Shown: positions 25,674-32,360 of the stretch, piece by piece
Layout: the number at the start of each line of letters is the position of its first letter
Numbering within the stretch: position 1 is the first letter of the stretch
Assembly: GCA_900315395.1 (NCBI GenBank)
Contig: OMZC01000032.1
Span: forward strand, 1-32,360
Length of the DNA stretch: 32,360 nucleotides
DNA from: an uncultured Gammaproteobacteria bacterium
Lineage (GTDB): Bacteria; Pseudomonadota; Gammaproteobacteria; Enterobacterales; Succinivibrionaceae
Reading direction: 5' to 3'
Made by a program: the position numbers and the translations under genes
The notes under the pieces: model-generated
Database searches by the model: none
What the model saw: only the letters and a program-made list of their open reading frames with translations
What the model was told of the DNA's origin: nothing

Positions 25674-26873
25674 ATGTTTAAACGAGATCCTATTTATTCA
25701 GTTCCGTTGATGGGAAGAAGAACATTCTTAAACTTCATTGTCCTTGCAGTTCTACTTTTAATCATAATGCCTGCATCTTTGGAAGTTTTCCGTCTGAACC
25801 TGTTAGGAAAGTACCTAAGTTATGCTTTTGTGGCTATTGGTTTAGTACTGTGTTGGGGATATGGTGGCATTTTAAGTTTAGGACAGGGTATCTTCTTTGG
25901 CTTGGGCGGATATTGCATGGCAATGTTCTTAAAGTTAGAAGCTTCAACTCCAGAGGCAACTGCTATTCAGTCAACTCCAGGTATTCCTGATTTTATGGAT
26001 TGGAACCAGCTTACAGAGTTGCCTTGGTTTTGGGTTCCTTTTAAAAGTTTCCCTCTAACTCTTATTTTGATGTTCGCTGTTCCTACCGTTTTTGCATACA
26101 TCTTCGGTCTATGTATGTTTAAACGTAGAGTTGGTGGTGTGTACTTTTCAATTATCACTCAGGCTATTGCAGCTATTTTGACAATTTTAATTATCGGTCA
26201 ACAAGGTTACACAGGTGGTGTTAATGGTATTACCGATCTTAGAACCTGTCTTGGCATTGATATTAGAACAGACGAAGCAAAATTAGCTCTCTACTACATT
26301 TGTGTTATCTGTCTACTGTTAGCTATGTTTGCTTGCCATTTGCTTTTGCGAGGAAAAATTGGTCACTTGCTGTTAGCTATCCGTGACGAGGAAGAAAGAG
26401 TTAGATTCTCAGGATATGACGTAGCAAACTTCAAGATCTTTATTCTGAGTTTCTCTGCAATGCTATCAGCTGCAGGTGGTGCTCTATTTACCTTGCAAGT
26501 AGGCTTTATGTCACCAAGCTTTGTAGGCATTGTAGCTTCAATTGAAATGGTTATCTTTTGTGCTGTAGGTGGAAGACTATCAATCTTCGGTGCTATTTAC
26601 GGAACCATTATTGTTAATTACGCTAAAACTGCTGTTTCAGAAAACTTCCCTGAGTTATGGCTTTTTGCAATGGGCGCGCTGTTCATTGGTGTAGTTATGT
26701 TCTTCCCAAGAGGTCTAGCAGGCTTATATGAGGATTATCTAAGTCCATATCTTTATAAAGGACTTAAATATCTGTTAACTCCAGAAAATGAGGAATCAGC
26801 AAAGAGGACTCCTCCTGGCAAATTGCTTTATGCAATGCTTGTAAACAAGATCCATGAGTACAAAGGAGCTTAA
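25674..26873 (+). CDS. urtC: Urea/amide ABC transporter permease (UrtC-like)
   Basis: The second inner-membrane permease (LivM/UrtC type), 399 residues, highly hydrophobic. Motifs include VLCWGYGGILSLGQGIFFGLGGY in the N-terminal half and the ATPase-contact loop LLAIRDEEERVRFSGYDVANFK near residue 235. A periplasmic loop of about 40 residues (around 95-135) is typical of UrtC. It lies 10 nt after urtB, with AAGGAG upstream, and 1 nt before the ATPase gene, so all are translated from one transcript. Confidence 0.9.
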   Translation: MFKRDPIYSVPLMGRRTFLNFIVLAVLLLIIMPASLEVFRLNLLGKYLSYAFVAIGLVLCWGYGGILSLGQGIFFGLGGYCMAMFLKLEASTPEATAIQSTPGIPDFMDWNQLTELPWFWVPFKSFPLTLILMFAVPTVFAYIFGLCMFKRRVGGVYFSIITQAIAAILTILIIGQQGYTGGVNGITDLRTCLGIDIRTDEAKLALYYICVICLLLAMFACHLLLRGKIGHLLLAIRDEEERVRFSGYDVANFKIFILSFSAMLSAAGGALFTLQVGFMSPSFVGIVASIEMVIFCAVGGRLSIFGAIYGTIIVNYAKTAVSENFPELWLFAMGALFIGVVMFFPRGLAGLYEDYLSPYLYKGLKYLLTPENEESAKRTPPGKLLYAMLVNKIHEYKGA

Positions 26874-26874
26874 T

Positions 26875-27678
26875 ATGAAAGAGATTTTTGATAGTAGCTT
26901 ACCTGAAGAATCAAGTGGCTTAGCTGGTAACAGAAGTTTAAGTAAAGATTATGCTCTGTACATTGAAGGTCTTACCGTTTCTTTTGATGGCTTTAAAGCT
27001 GTAGATAATTTGTCTTTATACGTTGATGAAGGCGAGATCCGTGTAATCATCGGACCAAATGGCGCTGGTAAAACAACAGTTTTAGACATGATCTGCGGTA
27101 AAACAAAATCTACCTCTGGTTCAATAAAGTTTCATGACAAAGAGCTTACAAAACTCAAAGAGCATGAAATTGTAGATGCAGGTGTTGGTAGAAAATTCCA
27201 AAACCCTTCTATATATGAGGCTTTGACTGTATTTGAAAATTTGGAATTGTCCTATCCAAAAGGTAAAAAAGTTTGGGGAGCTTTATTCTTTAAACGTAAT
27301 AAGGAGATCATCAAAAAGGTAAAAGAAGTAGCAGATACCATCTTTTTAGGCGATAAGCTCAACATGAAGGCTTCTCTTCTAAGCCATGGTCAAAAGCAGT
27401 GGTTAGAAATTGGAATGCTGCTTATTCAAAATCCATCACTGTTAATGCTTGATGAACCTGTAGCTGGTATGTCGGTTGCTGAGAGAAAGCAAACAGCAGA
27501 ACTTTTAAAGAAGATCATTAAAGGTCGTTCTGTAATTGTTATTGAGCATGACATGAAGTTTGTTGAAGACATTGCAGACAGAGTAACTGTAATGCATCAA
27601 GGAAAATTGCTTGCAGAGGGCAGCATGGAGAGCATTAAGAAAAATCCTAAAGTTATAGATGTCTACTTAGGACAATAG
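26875..27678 (+). CDS. urtD: Urea/amide ABC transporter ATPase (UrtD-like)
   Basis: The first nucleotide-binding subunit, 267 residues. Walker A is GPNGAGKT (60-67), the signature is LSHGQKQWLEIG, and Walker B is LLMLDEPVAGM, followed by the His switch in VIEHDM. The ATG at 26875 is chosen because AAAGGAG lies 8 nt before it and it falls 1 nt after the urtC stop; an in-frame ATG at 26854 overlaps urtC and lacks an SD. The signature has His in place of the second Gly of LSGGQ, as is common in UrtD-type proteins. The N-terminal 25 residues form a polar extension. Confidence 0.92.
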   Translation: MKEIFDSSLPEESSGLAGNRSLSKDYALYIEGLTVSFDGFKAVDNLSLYVDEGEIRVIIGPNGAGKTTVLDMICGKTKSTSGSIKFHDKELTKLKEHEIVDAGVGRKFQNPSIYEALTVFENLELSYPKGKKVWGALFFKRNKEIIKKVKEVADTIFLGDKLNMKASLLSHGQKQWLEIGMLLIQNPSLLMLDEPVAGMSVAERKQTAELLKKIIKGRSVIVIEHDMKFVEDIADRVTVMHQGKLLAEGSMESIKKNPKVIDVYLGQ

Positions 27679-27689
27679 GAGATTTTATT

Positions 27690-28379
27690 ATGTTAAAACT
27701 TGAAAATTATTCTGTTGCTTACGGTGAAAGTTCTGTAATTAAAGATCTTAACCTTGAAATTAAAGACAATGAGATTGTTGCCCTATTAGGTCGTAATGGC
27801 ATGGGAAAAACTACTCTCATGAAATCTCTTATTGGCATGATCAAAAGCTGTGGAGGAAAAGCCTTTTTAGGTAAGGATGAAATTGAAAATCTAAAAAGCT
27901 TTGAGAGGGTAAAATCTGGTATTGGCTTTGTTCCTCAAGGAAGAATGATCTTCTCTACAATGAGTGTAAAAGAGAATATTGAAACAGGATTAACTGTTAC
28001 CGGTTCTAATGTAATTCCTGAGGACTTGTATGTTAGTTTTCCAATTCTAAAAGAGTTTGCTAAGCGTAAAGGCGGTAATTTATCAGGAGGTCAGCAACAG
28101 CAGCTTGCTATTGCAAGAGCCTTAGCTTCAAATCCTAAGTTGTTATTGTTAGATGAGCCAACTGAGGGTATTCAGCCAAATATCATTAAAGATATGGCAA
28201 AGACACTTAGAAAAATTCGTGATGACAGGGGACTTACAATATTTGTTTCAGAGCAAGTATTAAGTTTTGCGCTTGATGTCGCAGATAGAATCGTGGTGAT
28301 GGAAAAAGGAGCCATTGTTTACGATGCACCACGAGACGAGACTGATGCTGAACTTGTTACCAAGTTCCTTTCTGTATAG
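27690..28379 (+). CDS. urtE: Urea/amide ABC transporter ATPase (UrtE-like)
   Basis: The second nucleotide-binding subunit, 229 residues, of the LivF/UrtE type. Walker A is GRNGMGKT (34-41), the signature LSGGQQQQLAIARAL, Walker B LLLLDEPTEGIQP. The GIQP sequence after Walker B is typical of UrtE. It lies 11 nt after urtD with AGGAG upstream and is the last gene of the operon, with a strong terminator after it. Confidence 0.92.
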   Translation: MLKLENYSVAYGESSVIKDLNLEIKDNEIVALLGRNGMGKTTLMKSLIGMIKSCGGKAFLGKDEIENLKSFERVKSGIGFVPQGRMIFSTMSVKENIETGLTVTGSNVIPEDLYVSFPILKEFAKRKGGNLSGGQQQQLAIARALASNPKLLLLDEPTEGIQPNIIKDMAKTLRKIRDDRGLTIFVSEQVLSFALDVADRIVVMEKGAIVYDAPRDETDAELVTKFLSV

Positions 28380-28413
28380 TGCTATTTTCAGGTAGATTGT
28401 GTCTGAAAACTTT

Positions 28414-28450
28414 GACAGGTAAATTTGAGAGAGGTTTACCTGTCTTTTTT
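28414..28450 (+). terminator. Rho-independent terminator of the urt operon
   Basis: GACAGGTAAA (28414-28423) pairs perfectly with TTTACCTGTC (28435-28444), with an 11-nt loop, followed by six Ts (28445-28450). It separates the transporter operon from amiF. Confidence 0.92.
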
Positions 28451-28507
28451 ATCAAGAGTGTACAACCTCTTATTCTCTATAAATTTCCAAGTTATCCCCA
28501 TTTGATC

Positions 28508-28633
28508 TTAAAACTTACTTTTACAATAACTTAAAGCTGAGTCATCAATCCAAATCTTCTTATTGGTACCTATTTTAAAGTCATTACTAATGTAGTGATT
28601 GAATGCCTCATAGTTAGCATAAATACAACGAAA
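28508..28633 (-). pseudogene. Possible 3' remnant of an unidentified gene
   Basis: On the minus strand a 41-codon frame without a good start reads like a natural protein end: YANYEAFNHYISNDFK, then KIWIDDSALSYCKSKF and a stop. Its amino-acid composition is protein-like and not repetitive. It is preceded by a stop codon and has no start or SD. It lies within the 409-nt gap between urtE and amiF. No family was recognised. It may be the tail of a lost gene, or chance. Confidence 0.3.
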
Positions 28634-28645
28634 TTAAGATCTAAC

Positions 28646-28661
28646 TACGTAAAATGACGTA
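28646..28661 (+). promoter_or_regulatory. NarL-type 7-2-7 inverted repeat upstream of amiF
   Basis: TACGTAAAATGACGTA differs from the urtA site only in the two positions 8 and 9 at the centre, where base contacts are usually weak. Its centre is 53.5 bp before the GATAAT of the amiF promoter, exactly as at urtA. It is the second predicted target of the response regulator. Confidence 0.75.
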
Positions 28662-28706
28662 TCCGTATAGTCAATTCTGCCAATTTTTTACCCATAAGCA
28701 ATCTTA

Positions 28707-28712
28707 GATAAT
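28707..28712 (+). promoter_or_regulatory. Predicted -10 element of amiF
   Basis: GATAAT followed by GA, the same octamer as at the urt promoter, again without a good -35 (TTTTTT 17 bp upstream). The predicted start lies near 28719, leaving a leader of about 70 nt that contains a GAACTCAAGTTC-type inverted repeat (28713-28724). Confidence 0.6.
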
Positions 28713-28788
28713 GAACTCAAGTTCAGAGGGAAATGAACCTTGAACTGAAAGTTTTTCTTTATCTACATCAATATATGAGGTGATCATT

Positions 28789-29805
28789 ATGGGTAGCACT
28801 GGTTCAGTTAGTTCTTGGGAAGAGGCTCTATTAGTTGCAGCAATTCAGTATCCTGTTCCTGTAGTAAATGGTCCTGAAGATATTCAGGTTAACGTTGACA
28901 GAATCTGCAAAGCAGTAGCTTCAACAAAAGCTGGTTATCCTGGATTAGATTTGATTGTATTCCCTGAGTATTCAACACAGGGTCTAAATACAGCAATTTG
29001 GTCATACGATGAAATGTTGTTGAGCTTAGATAGTCCAGAGGTTGGTCAGTTCAAACAGGCATGTAAAGATGCAGATGTTTGGGGCGTGTTCTCAATCATG
29101 GAAAAGGATCCTGAAGGTGGTCATCCATTTAACACAGCAATTATCATTAACAACAAGGGTGAAATTGCACTTCACTATAGAAAGTTACAGCCATGGGTTC
29201 CAGTTGAGCCTTGGGCACCAGGTAATTTAGGTATGCCTGTATGTGATGGTCCTAAGGGCTCAAAGCTAGCAGTATGTATCTGTCATGATGGTATGTTCCC
29301 AGAGTTAGCTCGTGAAGCTGCTTATAAAGGCGCTAATGTTTACATTAGAATTTCTGGTTACTCAACACAGGTTAACGATCAGTGGATCATTACAAACAGA
29401 ACTAATGCATGGCAGAACCTCATGTATACAGTTGCTGTTAACCTTGCAGGCTACGATAACGTCTTCTACTACTTTGGTGAAGGTACTATCTGCAATTACG
29501 ATGGTAATGTTATTCAGCAAGGTCAGAGAAATCCTTGGGAAATTGTTACCGCGGAGTTATTCCCTCGCTTAGTGGATAAGGCTCGTGAGAACTGGGCATT
29601 AGAAAACAATATCTTCAACTTAGGTTGCCGTGCATATGTGGGCAAACCAGGTGGTGAAAAGGCTAACTACTTAACATGGGTTAAGGATTTAGCAGAAGGT
29701 AAGTACAAGCTACCATGGGATGAGAAAATTAAGATCCGCGATGGTTGGAAGTACTATCCAAATGGAGGTCAGTATGGCCCAATGCCAGATAAGTTCAAGA
29801 AATAG
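28789..29805 (+). CDS. amiF: Formamidase (AmiF-type, nitrilase superfamily)
   Basis: This enzyme hydrolyses formamide to formate and ammonia in the cytoplasm. The protein has 338 residues and is very close to the Helicobacter AmiF pattern along its whole length: [52 protein letters not shown] and [15 protein letters not shown]. The catalytic triad is Glu60, Lys132 and Cys165. The start is the ATG at 28789, because GAGGTG (28777-28782) is its SD; a GTG at 28780 is part of that SD and is not the start. Strictly amide-specific AmiE has a different C-terminal region, so the formamidase call is favoured. It has its own promoter and terminator but shares the regulator site of the urt operon. Confidence 0.93.
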   Translation: MGSTGSVSSWEEALLVAAIQYPVPVVNGPEDIQVNVDRICKAVASTKAGYPGLDLIVFPEYSTQGLNTAIWSYDEMLLSLDSPEVGQFKQACKDADVWGVFSIMEKDPEGGHPFNTAIIINNKGEIALHYRKLQPWVPVEPWAPGNLGMPVCDGPKGSKLAVCICHDGMFPELAREAAYKGANVYIRISGYSTQVNDQWIITNRTNAWQNLMYTVAVNLAGYDNVFYYFGEGTICNYDGNVIQQGQRNPWEIVTAELFPRLVDKARENWALENNIFNLGCRAYVGKPGGEKANYLTWVKDLAEGKYKLPWDEKIKIRDGWKYYPNGGQYGPMPDKFKK

Positions 29806-29829
29806 TATACAAATTTGCTAATGACGTTA

Positions 29830-29859
29830 AAGGCGAGTACTTGTTACTCGCCTTTTTTT
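29830..29859 (+). terminator. Rho-independent terminator of amiF
   Basis: AAGGCGAGTA (29830-29839) pairs with TACTCGCCTT (29845-29854), with a 5-nt loop and seven Ts (29853-29859). It lies 25 nt after the amiF stop. The minus-strand side has only three Ts, so it would end the convergent prmA transcript poorly. Confidence 0.92.
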
Positions 29860-29881
29860 AGATTTAGTAAAAGAAGCAGTA

Positions 29882-30769
29882 TTACTTTCTAGTACCTGTT
29901 AACAGTGCCCATCCATCAAGATCTTTAACCTTATTCATCACAAAGTCTTTTGAATAAGCATCAATTACAGACTGTGACTGCTCGGTTAAAATACCTGATA
30001 GTGCTAAAAGACCACCTGACTCTGTAAGAGATGCAATGATAGGCTCAAGCTCAGCTAAAGGACCTGCTAGGATGTTAGCAACAGTTACAGGTGATTTTGG
30101 TAGATTTAATTCTTTATCTGTACCCATTACAAGTTGTAACTTTTCTGCTACACCATTTCTTTGTGCATTCTCTTTAGAAGCAATTAAAGCCTGCTCATCG
30201 ATATCAACACCGATAGCGTTTTTTGCACCAAGTTTTAAAGCTGCAATACCTAAGATACCTGAACCACAGCCATAATCTAAAACCTGTTTATCTTTTAAGT
30301 CTAAAGAGTCTAGGTAACCTAAACATAAAGCTGTAGTAGGGTGAGTACCTGTACCAAAGGCAAGACCAGGATCTAGCATAACCACTACGCTGTCTTTTTC
30401 ATCAACTCTAAGCCATGAAGGGCAGATCCATAATCTTTTGCCAAACTTTAATGGTTTGAACTGATCCATCCAAGCTCTGATCCAGTTCTTATCCTCAAGG
30501 TGAGTTGCAGCCATTGGAATATGATCACCTAATAGAGCTCTTAGCTTGTCTAAGATAGGTTTAGGATCGGTGCCTTGAGCTAAAAGACCTGTAACCTCAG
30601 TATTAGGCCATAGTCTTCTCTCACCAGGTCTTGGCTCAAGAATAGGAGAGTCTTCAGCATCGGTGTAACTTACAGCAAGAGCTCCAAAGCTTTCTAATAG
30701 TTCAGCAATGGTATCTGCTGACTGATTGGTGGTACGAAGTTTAATTTGTATCCAGTCTGTATCACTCAC
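29882..30769 (-). CDS. prmA: Ribosomal protein L11 methyltransferase
   Basis: This S-adenosylmethionine-dependent enzyme methylates ribosomal protein L11. The protein has 295 residues, the usual length. The N-terminal L11-recognition domain contains WIRAWMDQFKPLKFGKRLWICPSW (about 96-119). The methyltransferase domain has LDPGLAFGTGTHPTT (132-146), the SAM-binding DYGCGSG (165-171), GVDIDEQAL, and the NILAGPL motif. The start is GTG at 30769, overlapping the upstream stop by 4 nt (GTGA) with AAGGAG 7 nt before it, so it is translationally coupled to the EIICB-like gene. Confidence 0.96.
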   Translation of the reverse strand: MSDTDWIQIKLRTTNQSADTIAELLESFGALAVSYTDAEDSPILEPRPGERRLWPNTEVTGLLAQGTDPKPILDKLRALLGDHIPMAATHLEDKNWIRAWMDQFKPLKFGKRLWICPSWLRVDEKDSVVVMLDPGLAFGTGTHPTTALCLGYLDSLDLKDKQVLDYGCGSGILGIAALKLGAKNAIGVDIDEQALIASKENAQRNGVAEKLQLVMGTDKELNLPKSPVTVANILAGPLAELEPIIASLTESGGLLALSGILTEQSQSVIDAYSKDFVMNKVKDLDGWALLTGTRK

Positions 30770-32190
30770 TTTTTGTCTCCTTCTTGCGCTTTTACATAGC
30801 CTTCAAAATTAAATGGTTCTGATAGAGAAACTTCATTTTGGGTGTAGTTAGCTGAATCTGACACGATGTTGTTTAAGCGTGTGTAGATTACATTTGTCAT
30901 GCTTCCTAAATCAAGTTTTATATTATTGATTGAACGAATAAAGGTAACTTTTTTAGAACCTAACTTACCTAATTCTCTTGAGGTAATGAGCTTGTAGTTA
31001 AAGACTTTGATAATAAGCTCATTGCCTAATTTTGAGACGGCTTCGATGTTGCTCTTGCCACCGATATTCTTTAAAAGGGCAATGAGCATTAACTCAGGAT
31101 TCTCAATCTCATCAATTGAGTGTCCTCCCGTAAAGGAGCGTCTTTTGAACTTGTTCTTTAAGTAATTAACAGTACCTATCTTGGTTAAGAGAACCTGCAT
31201 GATGGCAGGTACAATTACCGCGATTAGCATTAAGGCATAGTGACTTGTGGATAACTGGAAGAATGCTAAGTTCTTTAGCACTAGATCAGGCTGATAGAGC
31301 ATAAAGAAGTTTGTAAAGGTTGATAAATCAAGATACAAACTAAAAAAGAACAGCATTACTGAGGATATACACAGGACGATTAAGGTACCTGGATAGAAGA
31401 ACATTAAGATTGAAAGTTCAACAGAGATACATGATCCAATCTTTGAGGTAAGACAGGTGATCATGGCTAAAAAGACTAAGAACAGACGGTTATAGGATTT
31501 AGCAAAGTAAGCTCTTACCATGATAAGTGTAGGTAACACAAAGAGATTGGTTAAGAGAATACTGTTTAGCATGGCATGGATAGTATCACTCTCAGTTTGC
31601 AGACTTACTAATGAATTTAGTAATGAGCTAAAGCCTAATGTCAGCATGATTTCGTAGATAGGTACAAACAGACATGATAAGAATGAATCTACGAAGACAG
31701 AGGTAAAGGTAATTAGAATTGAGTGCTCAATGTTTTTAATGACAACAACAAAGCTAAGCAGTACTAATGCTGGCACAAAGAGTACACCTAAAACCTTAAT
31801 TAAAGTAGCACCTACACTTGATCTTTCAGCCTCCTGATCAAGATCATTTGAGGGGAGTAAGAACATGGTAGAGGCAAGGGATGAGATCACCCAAGCAGTA
31901 GGCTGAGAGAACAGATGTGGGTAGAAGGTAATAGAGATACCACACAAAAGAGAGTAGTTAAGACCTACTGAGAATAACTGATAAAATCGGTTAAAAGTTG
32001 GAATTAGACAGGCTACAGCAATTGCAAAAAAGCCTGGTAGCATAGTTCTGCAAAGTTCTAACAGAATGTTCTGAATGGTAAAGTCGATACCAATGGGAAT
32101 TCTTTTATCAAGCGCAAATGAAGCAATAGCGAGCAGTCCTAATGGGAACAGAAGTAATAAGCTTCGCTGCTGATAATTTGCGTTATTCAT
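30766..32190 (-). CDS. Degenerate PTS EIICB-like membrane protein
   Basis: The protein has 474 residues. The N-terminal 345 or so are strongly hydrophobic (about ten segments) and resemble glucose-family EIIC: the start RSLLLLFPLGLLAIASFAL, and a CISVELSILMFFYPG segment (254-268) where transporters have GITEP(I/A)EF; only Glu258 of that motif is kept. A C-terminal EIIB-like fold (366-446) is recognisable from LMLIALLKNIGGKSNIEAV and the following LGSKKV, but the phospho-acceptor Cys of the CITRLR motif is Leu388 and the following Arg is Glu391. It is therefore unlikely to phosphorylate sugar; a sensor or regulatory role, or a different transported solute, is possible. It is the first gene of a unit with prmA. 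Confidence 0.7.
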   Translation of the reverse strand: MNNANYQQRSLLLLFPLGLLAIASFALDKRIPIGIDFTIQNILLELCRTMLPGFFAIAVACLIPTFNRFYQLFSVGLNYSLLCGISITFYPHLFSQPTAWVISSLASTMFLLPSNDLDQEAERSSVGATLIKVLGVLFVPALVLLSFVVVIKNIEHSILITFTSVFVDSFLSCLFVPIYEIMLTLGFSSLLNSLVSLQTESDTIHAMLNSILLTNLFVLPTLIMVRAYFAKSYNRLFLVFLAMITCLTSKIGSCISVELSILMFFYPGTLIVLCISSVMLFFFSLYLDLSTFTNFFMLYQPDLVLKNLAFFQLSTSHYALMLIAVIVPAIMQVLLTKIGTVNYLKNKFKRRSFTGGHSIDEIENPELMLIALLKNIGGKSNIEAVSKLGNELIIKVFNYKLITSRELGKLGSKKVTFIRSINNIKLDLGSMTNVIYTRLNNIVSDSANYTQNEVSLSEPFNFEGYVKAQEGDKK

Positions 32191-32333
32191 AAATCCAAAC
32201 CTAAGATTAAATAGAGTGCGTCTATTTTATCAAATTTTAAGCATTAAGCCTTAGTAAAGATTTCTCTTAATAGTAGTTACGCATCAAACTGACCATATTT
32301 CGACCAATTCTAAGAATTTCACCTTTAGTGCGT

Positions 32334-32339
32334 ATTATA
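32334..32339 (-). promoter_or_regulatory. Possible -10 element for the EIICB-like gene
   Basis: On the minus strand a perfect TATAAT lies about 145 nt upstream of the ATG. The matching -35 would fall at or past the window edge, so it cannot be checked here. Confidence 0.3.
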
Positions 32340-32360
32340 GTCAAATATAATACATAAATT

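Noticed and set aside
29042-29572. Plus-strand frames nested in amiF
   Set aside because: They are out-of-frame shadows of the well-conserved formamidase.

Overview
The window is AT-rich, densely coded bacterial DNA. The gene content fits a Gram-negative gammaproteobacterium: type VI secretion (T6SS) genes, a PrmA methyltransferase, a lipobox-bearing exported amylase and Sec signal peptides. The low GC and the gene mix would suit the Succinivibrionaceae (order Aeromonadales), but that placement is inference. No rRNA, tRNA, CRISPR array, transposase or integrase was seen.

Region 1 (1-15179, plus strand) is part of a T6SS cluster. It holds the 3' part of tssL, a long tssM, and a strong terminator. 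After these come a PAAR-like tip protein without histidines, a DUF6931-like protein split by a coiled coil, and two cassettes that each pair a vgrG with a small protein of about 130 residues. The small proteins are paralogous, and their C-terminal 55 residues match at 49 positions. No recognisable toxin domain is present, so the VgrG C-terminal extensions and the small proteins are the candidate cargo or tip components. The 3' end of the second vgrG has aberrant codon use.

Region 2 (15180-18417) is a boundary zone. It holds a tandem array of 11-12 bp units, a secreted protein of unknown function and a GH13 amylase lipoprotein, the last two on the minus strand.

Region 3 (18418-29859) looks like an amide-nitrogen module. 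On the minus strand are a hybrid histidine kinase fused to an NCS1-type permease, a NarL/LuxR-type response regulator, and a YbaK/ProXp-like tRNA deacylase. Divergent from these on the plus strand lie a urea/amide ABC transporter (urtABCDE-like) and then a formamidase (amiF) in its own transcription unit. The urt operon and amiF both carry a 16-bp inverted repeat (TACGTAA-2-TGACGTA) whose centre lies exactly 53.5 bp before a GATAATGA -10 region. This is probably the binding site of the response regulator. No urease is present in the window, so the transporter may serve formamide rather than, or as well as, urea.

Region 4 (29882-32190, minus strand) is a two-gene unit: an EIICB-like PTS membrane protein that lacks the phospho-acceptor cysteine, overlapping prmA by 4 nt.
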